A stretch of DNA of 64,000 nucleotides from Georhizobium profundi (GCF_003952725.1 NZ_CP032509.1:1822001-1886000), one strand, 5' to 3'; shown: positions 26,536 through 37,420, numbered from the stretch's first letter. The notes: generated from the letters alone by a model not told the origin. Numbers and translations: made by a program.

Positions 26536-27579
26536 ATGCCCGAAAAGATCCTGATCATAGGCCCCGCCTGGGTCGGGGACATGGTGATGGCGCAGAGCCT
26601 GTTCATGACGCTGAAGGCCACGCGGCCAGGCGTCGAGCTTCATGTCGCTGCGCCAAAATGGAGCGAGCCGCTCCTGGCGCGGATGCCCGAAGTCGACCGA
26701 TCGATCGGCATGGATCTCGCCCATGGCCAGCTCGGTGTCGGCGCGCGCTTCAAGCTTGGCCGCACGCTTGCGCAGGAAGCTTACGATCAGGCGATCCTGC
26801 TGCCGAATTCGCTGAAGTCCGCGCTCGTACCGTTCTTCGCCGGCATCCCGGTGCGTACCGGCTGGCGGGGCGAAAGCCGCTATGGCCTGATCAACGACAT
26901 GCGCAGGCTGGACAAGGCGGCCTTGCCGCTGATGGTCGACCGGTTCAATGCGCTCGCTTTCGACAAGGATCGCATCGGCGCTGCGACCGATTTTCCCGCG
27001 CCGCATCCGGAGCCTCGATTGGTCCGGCAAGATCCGGCTGCCGCACTCGCCCAATTCGGCCTCGCCGTCGAGAGGCCCGTGCTGGCGCTCTGCCCCGGCG
27101 CCGAATTCGGACCGTCGAAGCGCTGGCCCGAAACGCATTATGCGGAGACTGCAACACGGTTGCTGGAAGAGGGCCATCAGGTGTGGATCTTCGGCTCGGC
27201 GAAAGACCGGGCCGTCGGTGAGGCGGTGATTGCCACCGTGCCGGAACACTTGCGCGCGCAGATCTTCAACCTTGCCGGCGCGACGACGCTCGGACAGGCG
27301 ATCGATCTGCTCGGCCTTGCGGATGCCGTCATCTCCAACGATTCCGGGCTCATGCATGTTGCTGCTGCGCTCGATCGGCCGCTTGTTGCGGTCTACGGCT
27401 CGACCTCGCCGTTTTTCACCCCGCCCCTGAGTTCGCGGGCCAGCACTGTGCAACTCGGCATCGAATGCAGCCCGTGCTTCAAGCGTGAATGTCCGCTCGG
27501 CCATCACAGATGCATGCGCGATCTCGGCGCGGACAGGGTGCTTGCCGCGCTGCCCAATCTTTCGGCCACCGCCTCATGA
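26536..27579 (+). CDS. waaF: ADP-heptose:LPS heptosyltransferase II
   Basis: A 347-residue GT9 glycosyltransferase that adds the second heptose to the LPS inner core. GPAWVGDMVMAQSLF at the N-terminus is the acceptor-site region; the C-terminal donor domain has CPGAEFGPSKRWP and ISNDSGLMHVAAAL, the family's ADP-heptose binding motif. The Cys-rich end (ECSPCFKRECPLGHHRCM) is typical of WaaF. Its stop overlaps the waaC start by four bases (ATGA). It opens a heptose cluster with waaC and hldE. Confidence 0.95.
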   Translation: MPEKILIIGPAWVGDMVMAQSLFMTLKATRPGVELHVAAPKWSEPLLARMPEVDRSIGMDLAHGQLGVGARFKLGRTLAQEAYDQAILLPNSLKSALVPFFAGIPVRTGWRGESRYGLINDMRRLDKAALPLMVDRFNALAFDKDRIGAATDFPAPHPEPRLVRQDPAAALAQFGLAVERPVLALCPGAEFGPSKRWPETHYAETATRLLEEGHQVWIFGSAKDRAVGEAVIATVPEHLRAQIFNLAGATTLGQAIDLLGLADAVISNDSGLMHVAAALDRPLVAVYGSTSPFFTPPLSSRASTVQLGIECSPCFKRECPLGHHRCMRDLGADRVLAALPNLSATAS

Positions 27580-28580
27580 AGGTGCTCGTCGTCAAGACAT
27601 CCTCGATGGGCGATGTGATCCATACGCTCCCGGCGCTCACCGATGCAGCGGAGGCGTTGCCGGGGATCGTGTTCGATTGGGTCGTCGAAGAGGCTTTTCA
27701 TGAAGTCCCGGCCTGGCACCCGAGCGTTCGAAAGGTCATCCCGGTCGCTATCAGGCGTTGGCGCAAGGCTCCCCTGAAAGCGTTCAGTTCGGGCGAATGG
27801 GGACGCTATCGCACGGCGCTGGCTGCCGAGCGCTACGACGCCGTCATCGACGCTCAAGGCTTGCTGAAAAGCACGCTGCTCGCCACAAGGCTGGCAAAAG
27901 GCAAGCGGTTCGGCATGGACAGGGCGTCGGCACGCGAACCGGCGGCAGCGCTCTTTTACGACCGAGGAATTGTAGTCCCGAAGGGCGTCCATGCAGTCGA
28001 CCGGACGCGACGTCTCTTTGCTGGCGCCATCGGCTACAGGATGCCGGAGGGGCGCGGGCGCTACGGCATAGAAGTGCCGACCAGTGCGGATGCCGAGGGT
28101 GTGCCCTATCTCGTCTTCCTGCACGGCACCACGCGCCACGAGAAACACTGGCCGGAGGTTTACTGGGCGGAGCTGATCGCGCTTGCGCTTGCTGAAGGGT
28201 TTCGGATCAAGCTGGTCTGGGGGAATGCTGCGGAGCAAGCGCGTGCGGAGCGGCTGGCATCGGCCGGTCCGATGGTCGAAGTCCTGCCGCGCTCATCGCT
28301 CACCACCATTGCTCAGGTCCTGTCGCAGGCGGCGGGCATCGTGTCGGTGGATACGGGTCTTTCCCATCTGGCAGCGGCGCTTGGGCGACCCAATGTCGTG
28401 CTGTTCGGTCCGACGGATCCGGGGCTTGTCGGCGGTTATGGCGAGCGACAGGTCTGCCTTGAAGCCCGACATTTCCAGCCTTCGGGTCGCGACGTCGATC
28501 CCGCAATCTTTGCTCCTCTGACACCGGAGATCGTGCTGTCCACGCTCGATCGGCTTCTAAAGAGCGAAGAAGCGCGTTAA
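27576..28580 (+). CDS. waaC: LPS heptosyltransferase I
   Basis: A 334-residue GT9 enzyme that adds the first heptose to Kdo. MKVLVVKTSSMGDVIHTLPA is the WaaC N-terminus with the catalytic Asp region; FLHGTTRHEKHWPEVYW and VSVDTGLSHLAAALGRPNVVLF mark the donor domain. It overlaps waaF by four bases and precedes hldE by 45 bp, so the two transferases and the enzyme making their substrate are probably one transcript. Confidence 0.94.
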   Translation: MKVLVVKTSSMGDVIHTLPALTDAAEALPGIVFDWVVEEAFHEVPAWHPSVRKVIPVAIRRWRKAPLKAFSSGEWGRYRTALAAERYDAVIDAQGLLKSTLLATRLAKGKRFGMDRASAREPAAALFYDRGIVVPKGVHAVDRTRRLFAGAIGYRMPEGRGRYGIEVPTSADAEGVPYLVFLHGTTRHEKHWPEVYWAELIALALAEGFRIKLVWGNAAEQARAERLASAGPMVEVLPRSSLTTIAQVLSQAAGIVSVDTGLSHLAAALGRPNVVLFGPTDPGLVGGYGERQVCLEARHFQPSGRDVDPAIFAPLTPEIVLSTLDRLLKSEEAR

Positions 28581-28625
28581 AGCGCTCAGCCAGCGCGAAT
28601 TCGCCAACAAGGTCACGGTTACAAG

Positions 28626-30065
28626 ATGCAACTCTCCATGCCGCGCTTCGACAGCGCCCGCGTTCTCATTGTTGGCGATGTCATGCTCGATCGCTACTGG
28701 ATGGGCGAAACAACCCGGATCTCGCCGGAGGCGCCGGTGCCGGCGGTGCGCGTCGCCGCGACGGAAGACCGTCCGGGCGGGGCGGCCAATGTGGCGCTCA
28801 ACGTTGCGGCGCTCGGCGGCGCGGCTTCGCTCATCGGCCTTGTCGGTCGCGATGAGCCGGGCGAGGCGCTTGCCGGGCAACTTGAGGCCGCCGGGGTCGC
28901 CTGCCGGCTCATCGGCGTGGAAAAAGAGCGCACGATCGTCAAGCTGCGCGTCATCGCGCGCAACCAGCAGCTGATCCGGCTCGATCTTGAAGACAGGTTT
29001 GCCGATGTGCATGCTCCCGCGATCGCCGGTGCGCTCGGCGATGCCTTGGATAGCGCTTCGGTGGTCATCCTGTCCGACTATGGGAAGGGGACGCTCAGCG
29101 ACATTCAGGCCCTCATCACTGCCGCCCGAGCCAAGGGATGCTCCGTGCTCGTCGATCCAAAGGGCGTCGATTTCGAGCGTTATCGAGGCGCCTCGCTGCT
29201 CAAGCCCAATCTCGCTGAATTCGAGGCTGTCGTCGGCCATTGCGGCAGCGAGCAGGTGCTGCTCGAAAAGGCGCGCGCGCTGGTCGAGCAACTCGAACTC
29301 GGCGCACTGCTGGTTACCCGCGGCAAGAGCGGAATGACCTTGCTCAGGCGCGGCGAGGCGCCCGTGCATTTCCCCACGCAGGCGCGCGAGGTCTACGATG
29401 TGACCGGCGCAGGCGACACGGTGATTTCGACCATCGGCGCAGCACTTGGCGCCGGCGAGGACCTCGTCGCTGCCGTCGGCCTGTCGAATGTCGCTGCCGG
29501 TATCGCGGTCGGCAAGCTCGGCACTGCCGCTGTCAGCGGCCCGGAACTGCGCCGCGCGATCAGCGCGCAGCGCGAGCACGATCGCGGCGCCGTCAGCGAG
29601 GAGCAACTGGTCGCGGCGATTGCCGACGCGAAGGCAGCGGGCGAGCGCATCGTTTTCACCAATGGCTGTTTCGACATCCTTCATGCGGGTCATGTCGGCT
29701 ATCTCGAACAGGCGCGCGCGCTCGGCGACCGTCTCGTCGTCGCGATCAACAGCGATGCTTCGGTCAAGCGGCTCAAGGGCCCGTCGCGGCCGGTCAACAC
29801 GCTCGATCGGCGCATGGTTGTGTTGAGCGCGCTGGAATCGGTCGACTGGGTCGTGGCCTTCGAAGACGACACGCCGACGCCGCTGATCGAGAAGGTGCGG
29901 CCCGACATCCTGGTGAAGGGCGGCGATTATTCGCTCGATCAGGTGGTCGGCGGCGAAATCGTGCGTGCCTATGGAGGCGAGGTCCGCGTGCTGTCTCATC
30001 TGGACAATTGTTCCACGACCGCCATCGTCGAGGCGATCCGCGGTCGCTCGGGCCGCCAGGACTAA
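28626..30065 (+). CDS. hldE: Bifunctional heptose-7-phosphate kinase / heptose-1-phosphate adenylyltransferase
   Basis: A 479-residue fusion (also rfaE). Residues 1-320 are a PfkB-type kinase with RPGGAANVALNVAALGG and the catalytic DVTGAGDTVIS motif (about 257). Residues 340-479 are a nucleotidyltransferase with TNGCFDILHAGHVGYL, where HAGH is the nucleotide-binding motif. The enzyme phosphorylates and then adenylylates heptose on the way to ADP-heptose. The epimerase hldD, which finishes the donor, is not in this window. Confidence 0.95.
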   Translation: MQLSMPRFDSARVLIVGDVMLDRYWMGETTRISPEAPVPAVRVAATEDRPGGAANVALNVAALGGAASLIGLVGRDEPGEALAGQLEAAGVACRLIGVEKERTIVKLRVIARNQQLIRLDLEDRFADVHAPAIAGALGDALDSASVVILSDYGKGTLSDIQALITAARAKGCSVLVDPKGVDFERYRGASLLKPNLAEFEAVVGHCGSEQVLLEKARALVEQLELGALLVTRGKSGMTLLRRGEAPVHFPTQAREVYDVTGAGDTVISTIGAALGAGEDLVAAVGLSNVAAGIAVGKLGTAAVSGPELRRAISAQREHDRGAVSEEQLVAAIADAKAAGERIVFTNGCFDILHAGHVGYLEQARALGDRLVVAINSDASVKRLKGPSRPVNTLDRRMVVLSALESVDWVVAFEDDTPTPLIEKVRPDILVKGGDYSLDQVVGGEIVRAYGGEVRVLSHLDNCSTTAIVEAIRGRSGRQD

Positions 30066-30138
30066 GCGCTCTCCTCCAAAATTCGAGGGTGATGGTCGGC
30101 GTCCGCTTGACACGCCAACCGTAGCGCCTTAGAGCCGA

Positions 30139-30158
30139 ACCGTAACGTACGGTACGGT
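30139..30158 (+). promoter_or_regulatory. Palindromic operator-like site before the TetR gene
   Basis: ACCGTA-acg-TACGGT (30139-30153) is an inverted repeat, and a further ACGGT follows at 30154-30158. It ends seven bases before the first possible start of the TetR-type gene, a usual place for autorepression. Confidence 0.5.
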
Positions 30159-30164
30159 AGGATT

Positions 30165-31861
<1,697 letters not shown>

Positions 31862-31913
31862 TTCGTTGCCTTGAGGGCGGTCGTTAAATCGGCCGCCGAA
31901 CAATTGCTGAGGC

Positions 31914-31940
31914 GGCCGCGGAGCAATCCGCGGCCTTTTT
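31914..31940 (+). terminator. Terminator after ilvC
   Basis: GGCCGCGGA (31914-31922) and TCCGCGGCC (31927-31935) pair perfectly around GCAA and run into five T, 53 bp after the ilvC stop. Confidence 0.85.
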
Positions 31941-31973
31941 CCGTCTCAAATGCCGTTGTCTGATGCCTCTGCC

Positions 31974-32447
31974 TCAGGCCGGTGTTTTCGGTGGGTCGAT
32001 GTCGGCGAGCATCCGGCGCAGCCGCGAGACGATCTCCGTCGCCTGCTGCAAGTCGCTCTCGGGCATGTCGAGACAGGACAGGATGCAATCGGGGATTTGA
32101 GCCGCGCGGGCAGCGATCTCCTGACCACGCTCGGTCAAGTGCACCAGTACGCGGCGCTCGTCGTCGGCCTGGCGCGTGCGGCCGACGAGGCCCGCGATCT
32201 CCATGCGCTTGAGAAGCGGGGAGAGCGTGTTCGTATCGAGCATCAATTCGCGGCCGAGCGATCCCACGCCACGCTTGTCTTCATGGCGCAACGCCAGAAG
32301 AACGAGATATTGCGGGTAGGTGATGCCGAGCGGATCCAGAATCGGCTGGTAGAAGCGATTGAAGGCATGGCTGACCGCATACAGATTGAAACACAGCATA
32401 GCCTGTGGATCGATCGTCTCGGGCGCTTCTGCATTGTTCTGTGACAT
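31974..32447 (-). CDS. ohrR: OhrR-type MarR regulator
   Basis: A 157-residue MarR-family protein. Cys19 in AMLCFNLYAVSHAF is the reactive cysteine of OhrR sensors, which is oxidised by organic hydroperoxides and releases DNA. The winged helix has LGITYPQYLVLLAL, LDTNTLSPLLKRME and the wing RQADDERRVLVHLT. It is divergent from ohr and should repress it. A long in-frame antisense reading exists but is only a shadow. Confidence 0.93.
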   Translation of the reverse strand: MSQNNAEAPETIDPQAMLCFNLYAVSHAFNRFYQPILDPLGITYPQYLVLLALRHEDKRGVGSLGRELMLDTNTLSPLLKRMEIAGLVGRTRQADDERRVLVHLTERGQEIAARAAQIPDCILSCLDMPESDLQQATEIVSRLRRMLADIDPPKTPA

Positions 32448-32527
32448 GGCTGGTCCGGCTCGCGTTCCCCTGAGTTAGGTCGATACGGCGCAAAACGCAA
32501 TCGATAGCGACATCCTATTGTCATTTG

Positions 32528-32541
32528 TATCGTGCACGATA
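32528..32541. promoter_or_regulatory. Probable OhrR operator
   Basis: TATCGTGCACGATA is a perfect 14-bp palindrome in the 129-bp gap between ohrR and ohr, 36 bp before the ohr start. It is the only perfect dyad of this size that I noticed in the gap. Confidence 0.55.
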
Positions 32542-32576
32542 TAAGCGAGTTCGACTTTTAACAGAGGAGATATGCA

Positions 32577-33005
32577 ATGTCGGTCAACGTTCTCTACCGC
32601 ACCCAGGCCACCGCAACCGGCGGTCGCGACGGTCGCTCGGCCACCAAGGATGGTGCCGTCGACGTCAAGCTGGTCACCCCCAAGGAGCTTGGAGGCGCTG
32701 GCGGTGACGGGGTCAATCCCGAGCAGCTTTTCGCGACCGGCTATGCCGCCTGCTTTCTCGGTGCCTTGAAGTTCGTCGCTTCGAAAGAGAAAGTCAGCGT
32801 TCCGGCCGATGCGAACGTGACTGCCGATGTCGGCATTGGTCCACGCGCAGACGAGGGCGGCTTCGGTCTGGACGTGGCACTTACCGTTTCGCTGCCGGGC
32901 GTGGAAGACGCCGTCGCCGACGATCTGATTGCCAAAGCCCACGTCGTCTGCCCTTACTCGCACGCCACACGTGGCAACATCTCCGTTTCCGTCAACCGCG
33001 CGTAG
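32577..33005 (+). CDS. ohr: Organic hydroperoxide resistance protein (Ohr)
   Basis: A 142-residue OsmC-family thiol peroxidase that reduces organic hydroperoxides with dihydrolipoamide. Both catalytic cysteines are present: Cys59 in GYAACFLGAL and Cys125 in VVCPYSHAT, and the Arg of GGRDGRS near residue 20 matches the catalytic Arg region. It starts after a GAGGAGA site and is divergent from its regulator. Confidence 0.95.
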   Translation: MSVNVLYRTQATATGGRDGRSATKDGAVDVKLVTPKELGGAGGDGVNPEQLFATGYAACFLGALKFVASKEKVSVPADANVTADVGIGPRADEGGFGLDVALTVSLPGVEDAVADDLIAKAHVVCPYSHATRGNISVSVNRA

Positions 33006-33014
33006 GGACAGATC

Positions 33015-33971
33015 ATGAATATCACCAGACGTTCATTCGGCCTCGGGGCGCTTGCCGCCGCTTCCACTCTGGCATTGCCTGCTTGGGCGCTAGCGCCGCT
33101 TGCCGGCGTGCAAGTTCCAGGCGTCGTCCGCCGCAAGGTCGGGTCCTTCGAGATCACGGCGATCAACGATGGCTACACCGCGCTGACCGCCGATCTCTTC
33201 TCCGGCGTTCCGGCAACCGACATCGAGGCTGCACTCGCTTCCGTGCGCCAGGGGACGACCATCCCGACGGCGGTGAACACCTTTGTCGTCAATTCCGATG
33301 CGGGCACCTGGCTCATCGATGCGGGTTCGGGTCCGTCGCAGGCTTTCGGGCCCAATCTCGGCCGCACGGTGGCCAATCTTGAAGCCGCAGGCATCACGCC
33401 GGACCAGATCGACGGCGTGATCCTCACGCATGCCCATATCGATCACGTCGAAGGTCTCGTCGATGGCAGCGGCGCCGCCGTCTTCGCCAATGCCGAAGTG
33501 GTCATCCATGAAGACGAGTACGGCTTCTGGTTCGATGACGGGATGATGTCGCAGGCGCCGGAAGCAGCGCAGGGCCTGTTCGAAAGTGCGCGCCGGTCGC
33601 TAACGCCTTACGCCGATCGCACGCGACAGGTTCAGGCAGGTGAAGTGGCGCCGGGCCTGACGCTTATCCATGCACCGGGCCACACGCCGGGACATTCGGT
33701 GCTGCACATCGCCAGCGGTGACGACGAGATGCTGATCCTCGGCGATACGCTGCACAATGCCGCGATCCATACCGCTTACCCGGATGTGGGCTTCGGCTTC
33801 GACACCGATGCTGCGCTTGCTGCGCAGTCGCGTCGTGCGCAGTTCGACCGCGTCGCGGCCGACGGCATTCTTGTCGCTGCCACCCATGTGGCGTTTCCGA
33901 GCTTCGGCTACATCGTCGCCGAAGGTGATCGGTTCCGTTATCAGCAGGCGGAGTGGCAGTTCCCGCTCTGA
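33015..33971 (+). CDS. Tat-exported metallo-beta-lactamase-fold hydrolase
   Basis: A 318-residue protein. The N-terminus NITRRSFGLGALAAASTLAL is a twin-arginine signal peptide, cleaved near PAWA-LA. The metal site has HAHIDH (His139, His141, Asp143, His144) and HAPGHTPGHS further on, then GDTLHNA. Relatives include quorum-signal lactonases and other hydrolases, so the substrate is open. It starts nine bases after ohr and may share its transcript, giving a peroxide-induced periplasmic enzyme. Confidence 0.87.
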   Translation: MNITRRSFGLGALAAASTLALPAWALAPLAGVQVPGVVRRKVGSFEITAINDGYTALTADLFSGVPATDIEAALASVRQGTTIPTAVNTFVVNSDAGTWLIDAGSGPSQAFGPNLGRTVANLEAAGITPDQIDGVILTHAHIDHVEGLVDGSGAAVFANAEVVIHEDEYGFWFDDGMMSQAPEAAQGLFESARRSLTPYADRTRQVQAGEVAPGLTLIHAPGHTPGHSVLHIASGDDEMLILGDTLHNAAIHTAYPDVGFGFDTDAALAAQSRRAQFDRVAADGILVAATHVAFPSFGYIVAEGDRFRYQQAEWQFPL

Positions 33972-33994
33972 TCCCGTTCAGGTCTGAACACATG

Positions 33995-34029
33995 AAAAGG
34001 GCCGCGGAACCCAGTTCCGCGGCCCTTTT
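33995..34029. terminator. Strong bidirectional terminator
   Basis: A 16-bp perfect stem (AAAAGGGCCGCGGAAC with its complement) around CCA, with T-runs on both strands, between the convergent hydrolase and transporter genes. Confidence 0.93.
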
Positions 34030-34051
34030 TTATATGCGACGCGTGGATTCG

Positions 34052-35563
34052 TCAGAGCTCCAGGCCGAAGACGATCGGGCCCAGCGCCAGGAAGAGGCCA
34101 TAGATCAGGATGATCGCGAGGATGTTCATCCAGATTCCTGCGCGCATCATGTCGGTAAGGCGCATGCGGTCGTAGGAGAACGCAATCGCATTCGGCGGTG
34201 TTGCGACCGGCATCATGAAGGCCATGCTGGCGGCAACGGCGACCGGGACGGTCAAGAGCAGCGGATCAAGCCCAAGGCCGACGGCAACGGCGCCGAGGAT
34301 CGGCAGGAACGTGGCTGCGGAGGCCGTGTTCGACGTGATCTCGGTGAGGAAGATCATCGCCGTGGTCAGGACGAGCACCAGGATGAAGACGCTGATCTCC
34401 AAACCGCCGACCGATTGGCCGATCCATTCCGCCAACCCCGTCGAGGCGAAGCCGCCGGCAAGTGCCAGGCCGCCGCCGAAGAGAAGCAGGATACCCCACG
34501 GCACCTTCTTCGTGGTCTCCCAGTCGAGCGTGCGCTCGCCTGTGTGGCGGCTCACCGGAATGGCAAACAGCAGCAGCGCCGCGGCGATGCCGATGACGGT
34601 GTCGTCCAGTGCGAGACCGGTGATGTCGGCAAGCAGCGTGCGGAAGATCCAAGCGAGCGCAGCCAGCATGAACACAACGCCGACGAGCTTTTCGCCGCGG
34701 CCCATGGGTGGCAGCGCCCGATATTCCTTCCGGATGCCGGCGCCGGCATCGTCGATTGCGATCGTGTGAGTGGGAAAGAGGAAGCGGGTCAAGAGCAGCC
34801 AGGCGAGCGGCAGCATGATGAGGACGATCGGCACGCCGAACAGCATCCAGGTGAAGAAGCTGATCTCGATGTCGTACTGGTCGCGCATCAGGCTGGCGAG
34901 AAATGCATTCGGCGGTGTGCCGATCAGCGTGCCGACGCCGCCGATCGAAGCCGCATAGGCGATGGCCAGCATCAGCGCGACGCCGAAATTGCGGATGATC
35001 GTGTCGTCGTCGGTCTTCTCGGAGATGAAATCGATCACCGACTTGCCGACAGCAAACATCATGACCGCCGTGGCCGTGTTCGAAATCCACATGGACAGGA
35101 ACGCCGTCGCGATCATGAAGCCGAGGATGATCTTTTGCGGCGAGGTGCCGATGGTCGCCACGATCATCAGGGCAAGCCGGCGGTGCAGGCCGACCTTCTG
35201 CATCGCGCCGGCCAATAGAAATCCGCCGAGGAACAGGAATACGATGGGGTCGCCGTAGCTGCGGGCGATTTCCGCTGTGGTGCCGATGGCGAACAGCGGC
35301 ATGGCAATCAGAGGCACAAGCGCCGTAGCGGGGATTGGGATCGCCTCGGTCAACCACCAGATGACCATCCAGGCGGCAACAGCGACCATGCGCCATGCTT
35401 CCGGTGCCATGCCCTCGGGAGCGGGCAGGGCCAGCAGAAGGAACGCGACCAACGGTCCGGCGATGATGGAGCCTATCTTGAAGACTGACAGCACCGGTTC
35501 AGTGGACGTGTCCGGCCGGGGCTGGGGCGCGCGCGGTCCGGCATTGCTGGAGTTCTGTGACAT
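34052..35563 (-). CDS. DASS/SLC13 family sodium-coupled dicarboxylate transporter
   Basis: A 503-residue inner-membrane protein with about twelve hydrophobic segments. The two sodium/substrate motifs SNTATAVMM and SNTASAATFLP are in the expected halves, and IFLTEITSN precedes the second. Members import succinate, malate and similar acids with sodium. The first 30 residues are a hydrophilic Pro-rich extension. It is a single gene followed by a terminator on its 3' side. Confidence 0.92.
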   Translation of the reverse strand: MSQNSSNAGPRAPQPRPDTSTEPVLSVFKIGSIIAGPLVAFLLLALPAPEGMAPEAWRMVAVAAWMVIWWLTEAIPIPATALVPLIAMPLFAIGTTAEIARSYGDPIVFLFLGGFLLAGAMQKVGLHRRLALMIVATIGTSPQKIILGFMIATAFLSMWISNTATAVMMFAVGKSVIDFISEKTDDDTIIRNFGVALMLAIAYAASIGGVGTLIGTPPNAFLASLMRDQYDIEISFFTWMLFGVPIVLIMLPLAWLLLTRFLFPTHTIAIDDAGAGIRKEYRALPPMGRGEKLVGVVFMLAALAWIFRTLLADITGLALDDTVIGIAAALLLFAIPVSRHTGERTLDWETTKKVPWGILLLFGGGLALAGGFASTGLAEWIGQSVGGLEISVFILVLVLTTAMIFLTEITSNTASAATFLPILGAVAVGLGLDPLLLTVPVAVAASMAFMMPVATPPNAIAFSYDRMRLTDMMRAGIWMNILAIILIYGLFLALGPIVFGLEL

Positions 35564-35696
35564 GTGATGAGATGATCCCTGAGCGTTTCGCTAAATGTCT
35601 TGGGAAGACGTTCAGGGGTTCAATCAGACTTTTTCGGCGAGAGGCAACCCTTTGCCCGGGACAAAGCGCCATTTCGTCGCACAATGGATCAACAAA

Positions 35697-35719
35697 CCCC
35701 GACCCGAGAAGGATCGGGG
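35697..35719 (-). terminator. Terminator for the membrane protein gene to the right
   Basis: CCCCGA and TCGGGG, extended by two G:C pairs across one mismatch, form a hairpin just after the stop at 35729 on the minus strand, followed by TTTGTT. Confidence 0.65.
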
Positions 35720-35728
35720 CTCGCTGCC

Positions 35729-36400
35729 TCAAGACCCGTAGGTCAGCCGGATCTGGTAGTCCGGATGCGCCATTGCGAAGGCGGGTGCAGCTGGAGCAGT
35801 CCGCGAGGCGATGCGCATGACGACCTGCATCGCCAGGGTCATCGCCACCAGAGCGACCCCGTAGGCGGCCAGAATGCCGATGGCCGTCACGGTATTGTTC
35901 AGTTGCGAGAATGCGCCGAGCGCCACCGGCGCATACCATGACGTGGCCGAGATCGCTCCGGAGATGACGAAGGCATTGCGCGCACCCCTGCCCATGCCCG
36001 CAAAGAGCGTCTGGCCGATCTGCGCCCGGATGCGGGGCATGACGATCGAGTGGATGAACATGCCATTCGCAGTCAGAATCGACACGATCGCCAGTTTTGC
36101 CCAGATCTTCTCGTTCATCAGCTTGGCCGGTTCGAAGAATGCGTACTGGATGAGAAAAGCGATGCCGGTGATCCAGAGCAGCATCAGACCGAAGCTGACC
36201 AGCCGCGCGCCGAAATCGATCATCTGCCAATCGTGAAAGGTGATGCGGCGGCTCCCGACGAAGCGCAGCAGCATGAGGTCAAGCATGGTGGCCGCGCCCA
36301 ATCCGATGGCAAGGCCGATGAAATGCGCGAAGCGGGTGGCATTCTTGACGGCGAGCACCACATCGCCGCTCAGTGCCAGTAACAGGCTGTCCAAGTTCAT
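35729..36400 (-). CDS. Unrecognised integral membrane protein with about six segments
   Basis: A 223-residue hydrophobic protein. Predicted segments lie near residues 20-45, 68-90, 105-125, 140-160 and 175-195. It resembles small alphaproteobacterial membrane proteins of the DUF2214-like or related type (FAHFIGLAIGLGAATMLDLM), but I cannot assign a family with confidence. ATG 36400 has a GGAGAGA site; an upstream ATG at 36499 would add 33 hydrophilic residues and is less likely. No function can be claimed. Confidence 0.7.
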   Translation of the reverse strand: MNLDSLLLALSGDVVLAVKNATRFAHFIGLAIGLGAATMLDLMLLRFVGSRRITFHDWQMIDFGARLVSFGLMLLWITGIAFLIQYAFFEPAKLMNEKIWAKLAIVSILTANGMFIHSIVMPRIRAQIGQTLFAGMGRGARNAFVISGAISATSWYAPVALGAFSQLNNTVTAIGILAAYGVALVAMTLAMQVVMRIASRTAPAAPAFAMAHPDYQIRLTYGS

Positions 36401-36736
36401 TCTCTGTCTCTCCGTGGTTATCCCCCTGTGCGTTGCAGCAATTGTCACGATGCGATGAGGCAGAACACGTGCGAAATCCGGGCAGGATCCCGCTGACAAA
36501 AAGAATGAAGTATTTTCAGCTTCTTAAGAGCGGAAACTTTGGGTATCGTGCATTAACATATTCGAATGTCCGACTTCAGTCCGTGGACTTTGGTCTGTGT
36601 CATCGATACACGGAGTGGGGACCTAAGTCCCAAAAATCGGCGATTGAGGCGAGAATCAGGCGCAATCGCGGCAGGTGCCTTCCGCAGATGAAGCATCGCA
36701 TTGTCTGCGGTGCTGCGCGCGGATAGACTTGCCGCC
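36401..36736. other. Intergenic stretch without a gene
   Basis: 336 bp between divergent genes. It is more AT-rich than its flanks near 36500-36580 (TATTTTCAGCTTCTTAAG, CATTAACATATTCG) and should hold both promoters. A weak hairpin GGGGAC/GTCCC lies near 36616. No supported coding frame. Confidence 0.6.
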
Positions 36737-37411
36737 ATGATACCAACTTTCTTTCGCCGACCAGTTCACCTTGCGTCAACGTCGTTGTTGCTCGCGGCAC
36801 TGTGTCTCGCCGCGCCAAGTGTCGCGGAGGTTCTCGAGGACGATCAGTCGCTTCCGGCGCTCTACGCGGTGACGGGGGTCGAACCCGGAGACGAACTCAA
36901 CATCCGGCTGGAGCCGCGATCGAATGCCGACATTATCGGCAGGCTTCCACCACAGTCGGCTGGCATCGAAGTTGTCGGCCGAAAGGGCAACTGGCTGCAG
37001 ATCAACAGTGTCGAGGCCAGCGGCTGGGTGGCAGCACGGTTTCTGGAGCGGGAAGCCGGCGCCCCGCAGTCCGGTGTGCTGCCGGAGCGGCTCGCATGCT
37101 TCGGAACCGAGCCGTTCTGGTCGGTGGTGGCTGCGGGAACCTCCATGACCTACAACACGCCGGACAACCCAGACGGTACGCCGTTTTCGATCCGCCACGT
37201 GACGCGGGCCATGAACAGCCCGTCGCCGCATTGGATCATTCTTGGCGAGCGGCAGGCACAGTCGATGACGGCAGTGGTGATGCCTCAAGCCTGTTCGGAT
37301 GGCATGTCGGACAGGATGTTCGGGCTTGCGACGACGATCGTGATCGACAGCGGGGACACGGCAACGGGCCTGAGCGGCTGCTGCTCCATCGCGCCAGCCG
37401 CGCAGAACTGA
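36737..37411 (+). CDS. Exported protein with SH3b domain
   Basis: A 224-residue protein. A signal peptide ends near residue 28 (AAPSVAEV). A bacterial SH3 domain follows (LNIRLEPRSNADIIGRLPP, GNWLQINSVEASGWVAARFL), then a segment ERLACFGTEPFWSVVAAG that resembles the COG3650-type periplasmic domain, with an ending of two close Cys (SGCCSIAP). SH3b domains usually bind peptidoglycan or cell-wall peptides. The role is otherwise unknown. It converges on the next gene with a nine-base gap. Confidence 0.82.
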   Translation: MIPTFFRRPVHLASTSLLLAALCLAAPSVAEVLEDDQSLPALYAVTGVEPGDELNIRLEPRSNADIIGRLPPQSAGIEVVGRKGNWLQINSVEASGWVAARFLEREAGAPQSGVLPERLACFGTEPFWSVVAAGTSMTYNTPDNPDGTPFSIRHVTRAMNSPSPHWIILGERQAQSMTAVVMPQACSDGMSDRMFGLATTIVIDSGDTATGLSGCCSIAPAAQN

Positions 37412-37420
37412 GCCAATCGT

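Noticed and set aside
28557..30113. A 518-codon minus-strand frame opposite hldE
   Set aside because: It is the antisense of a certain two-domain enzyme gene.
33953..35218. A 421-codon plus-strand frame opposite the DASS transporter
   Set aside because: The protein is almost only Asp, Glu, Arg, His and Gln, the complement of hydrophobic codons; the transporter on the minus strand is real.
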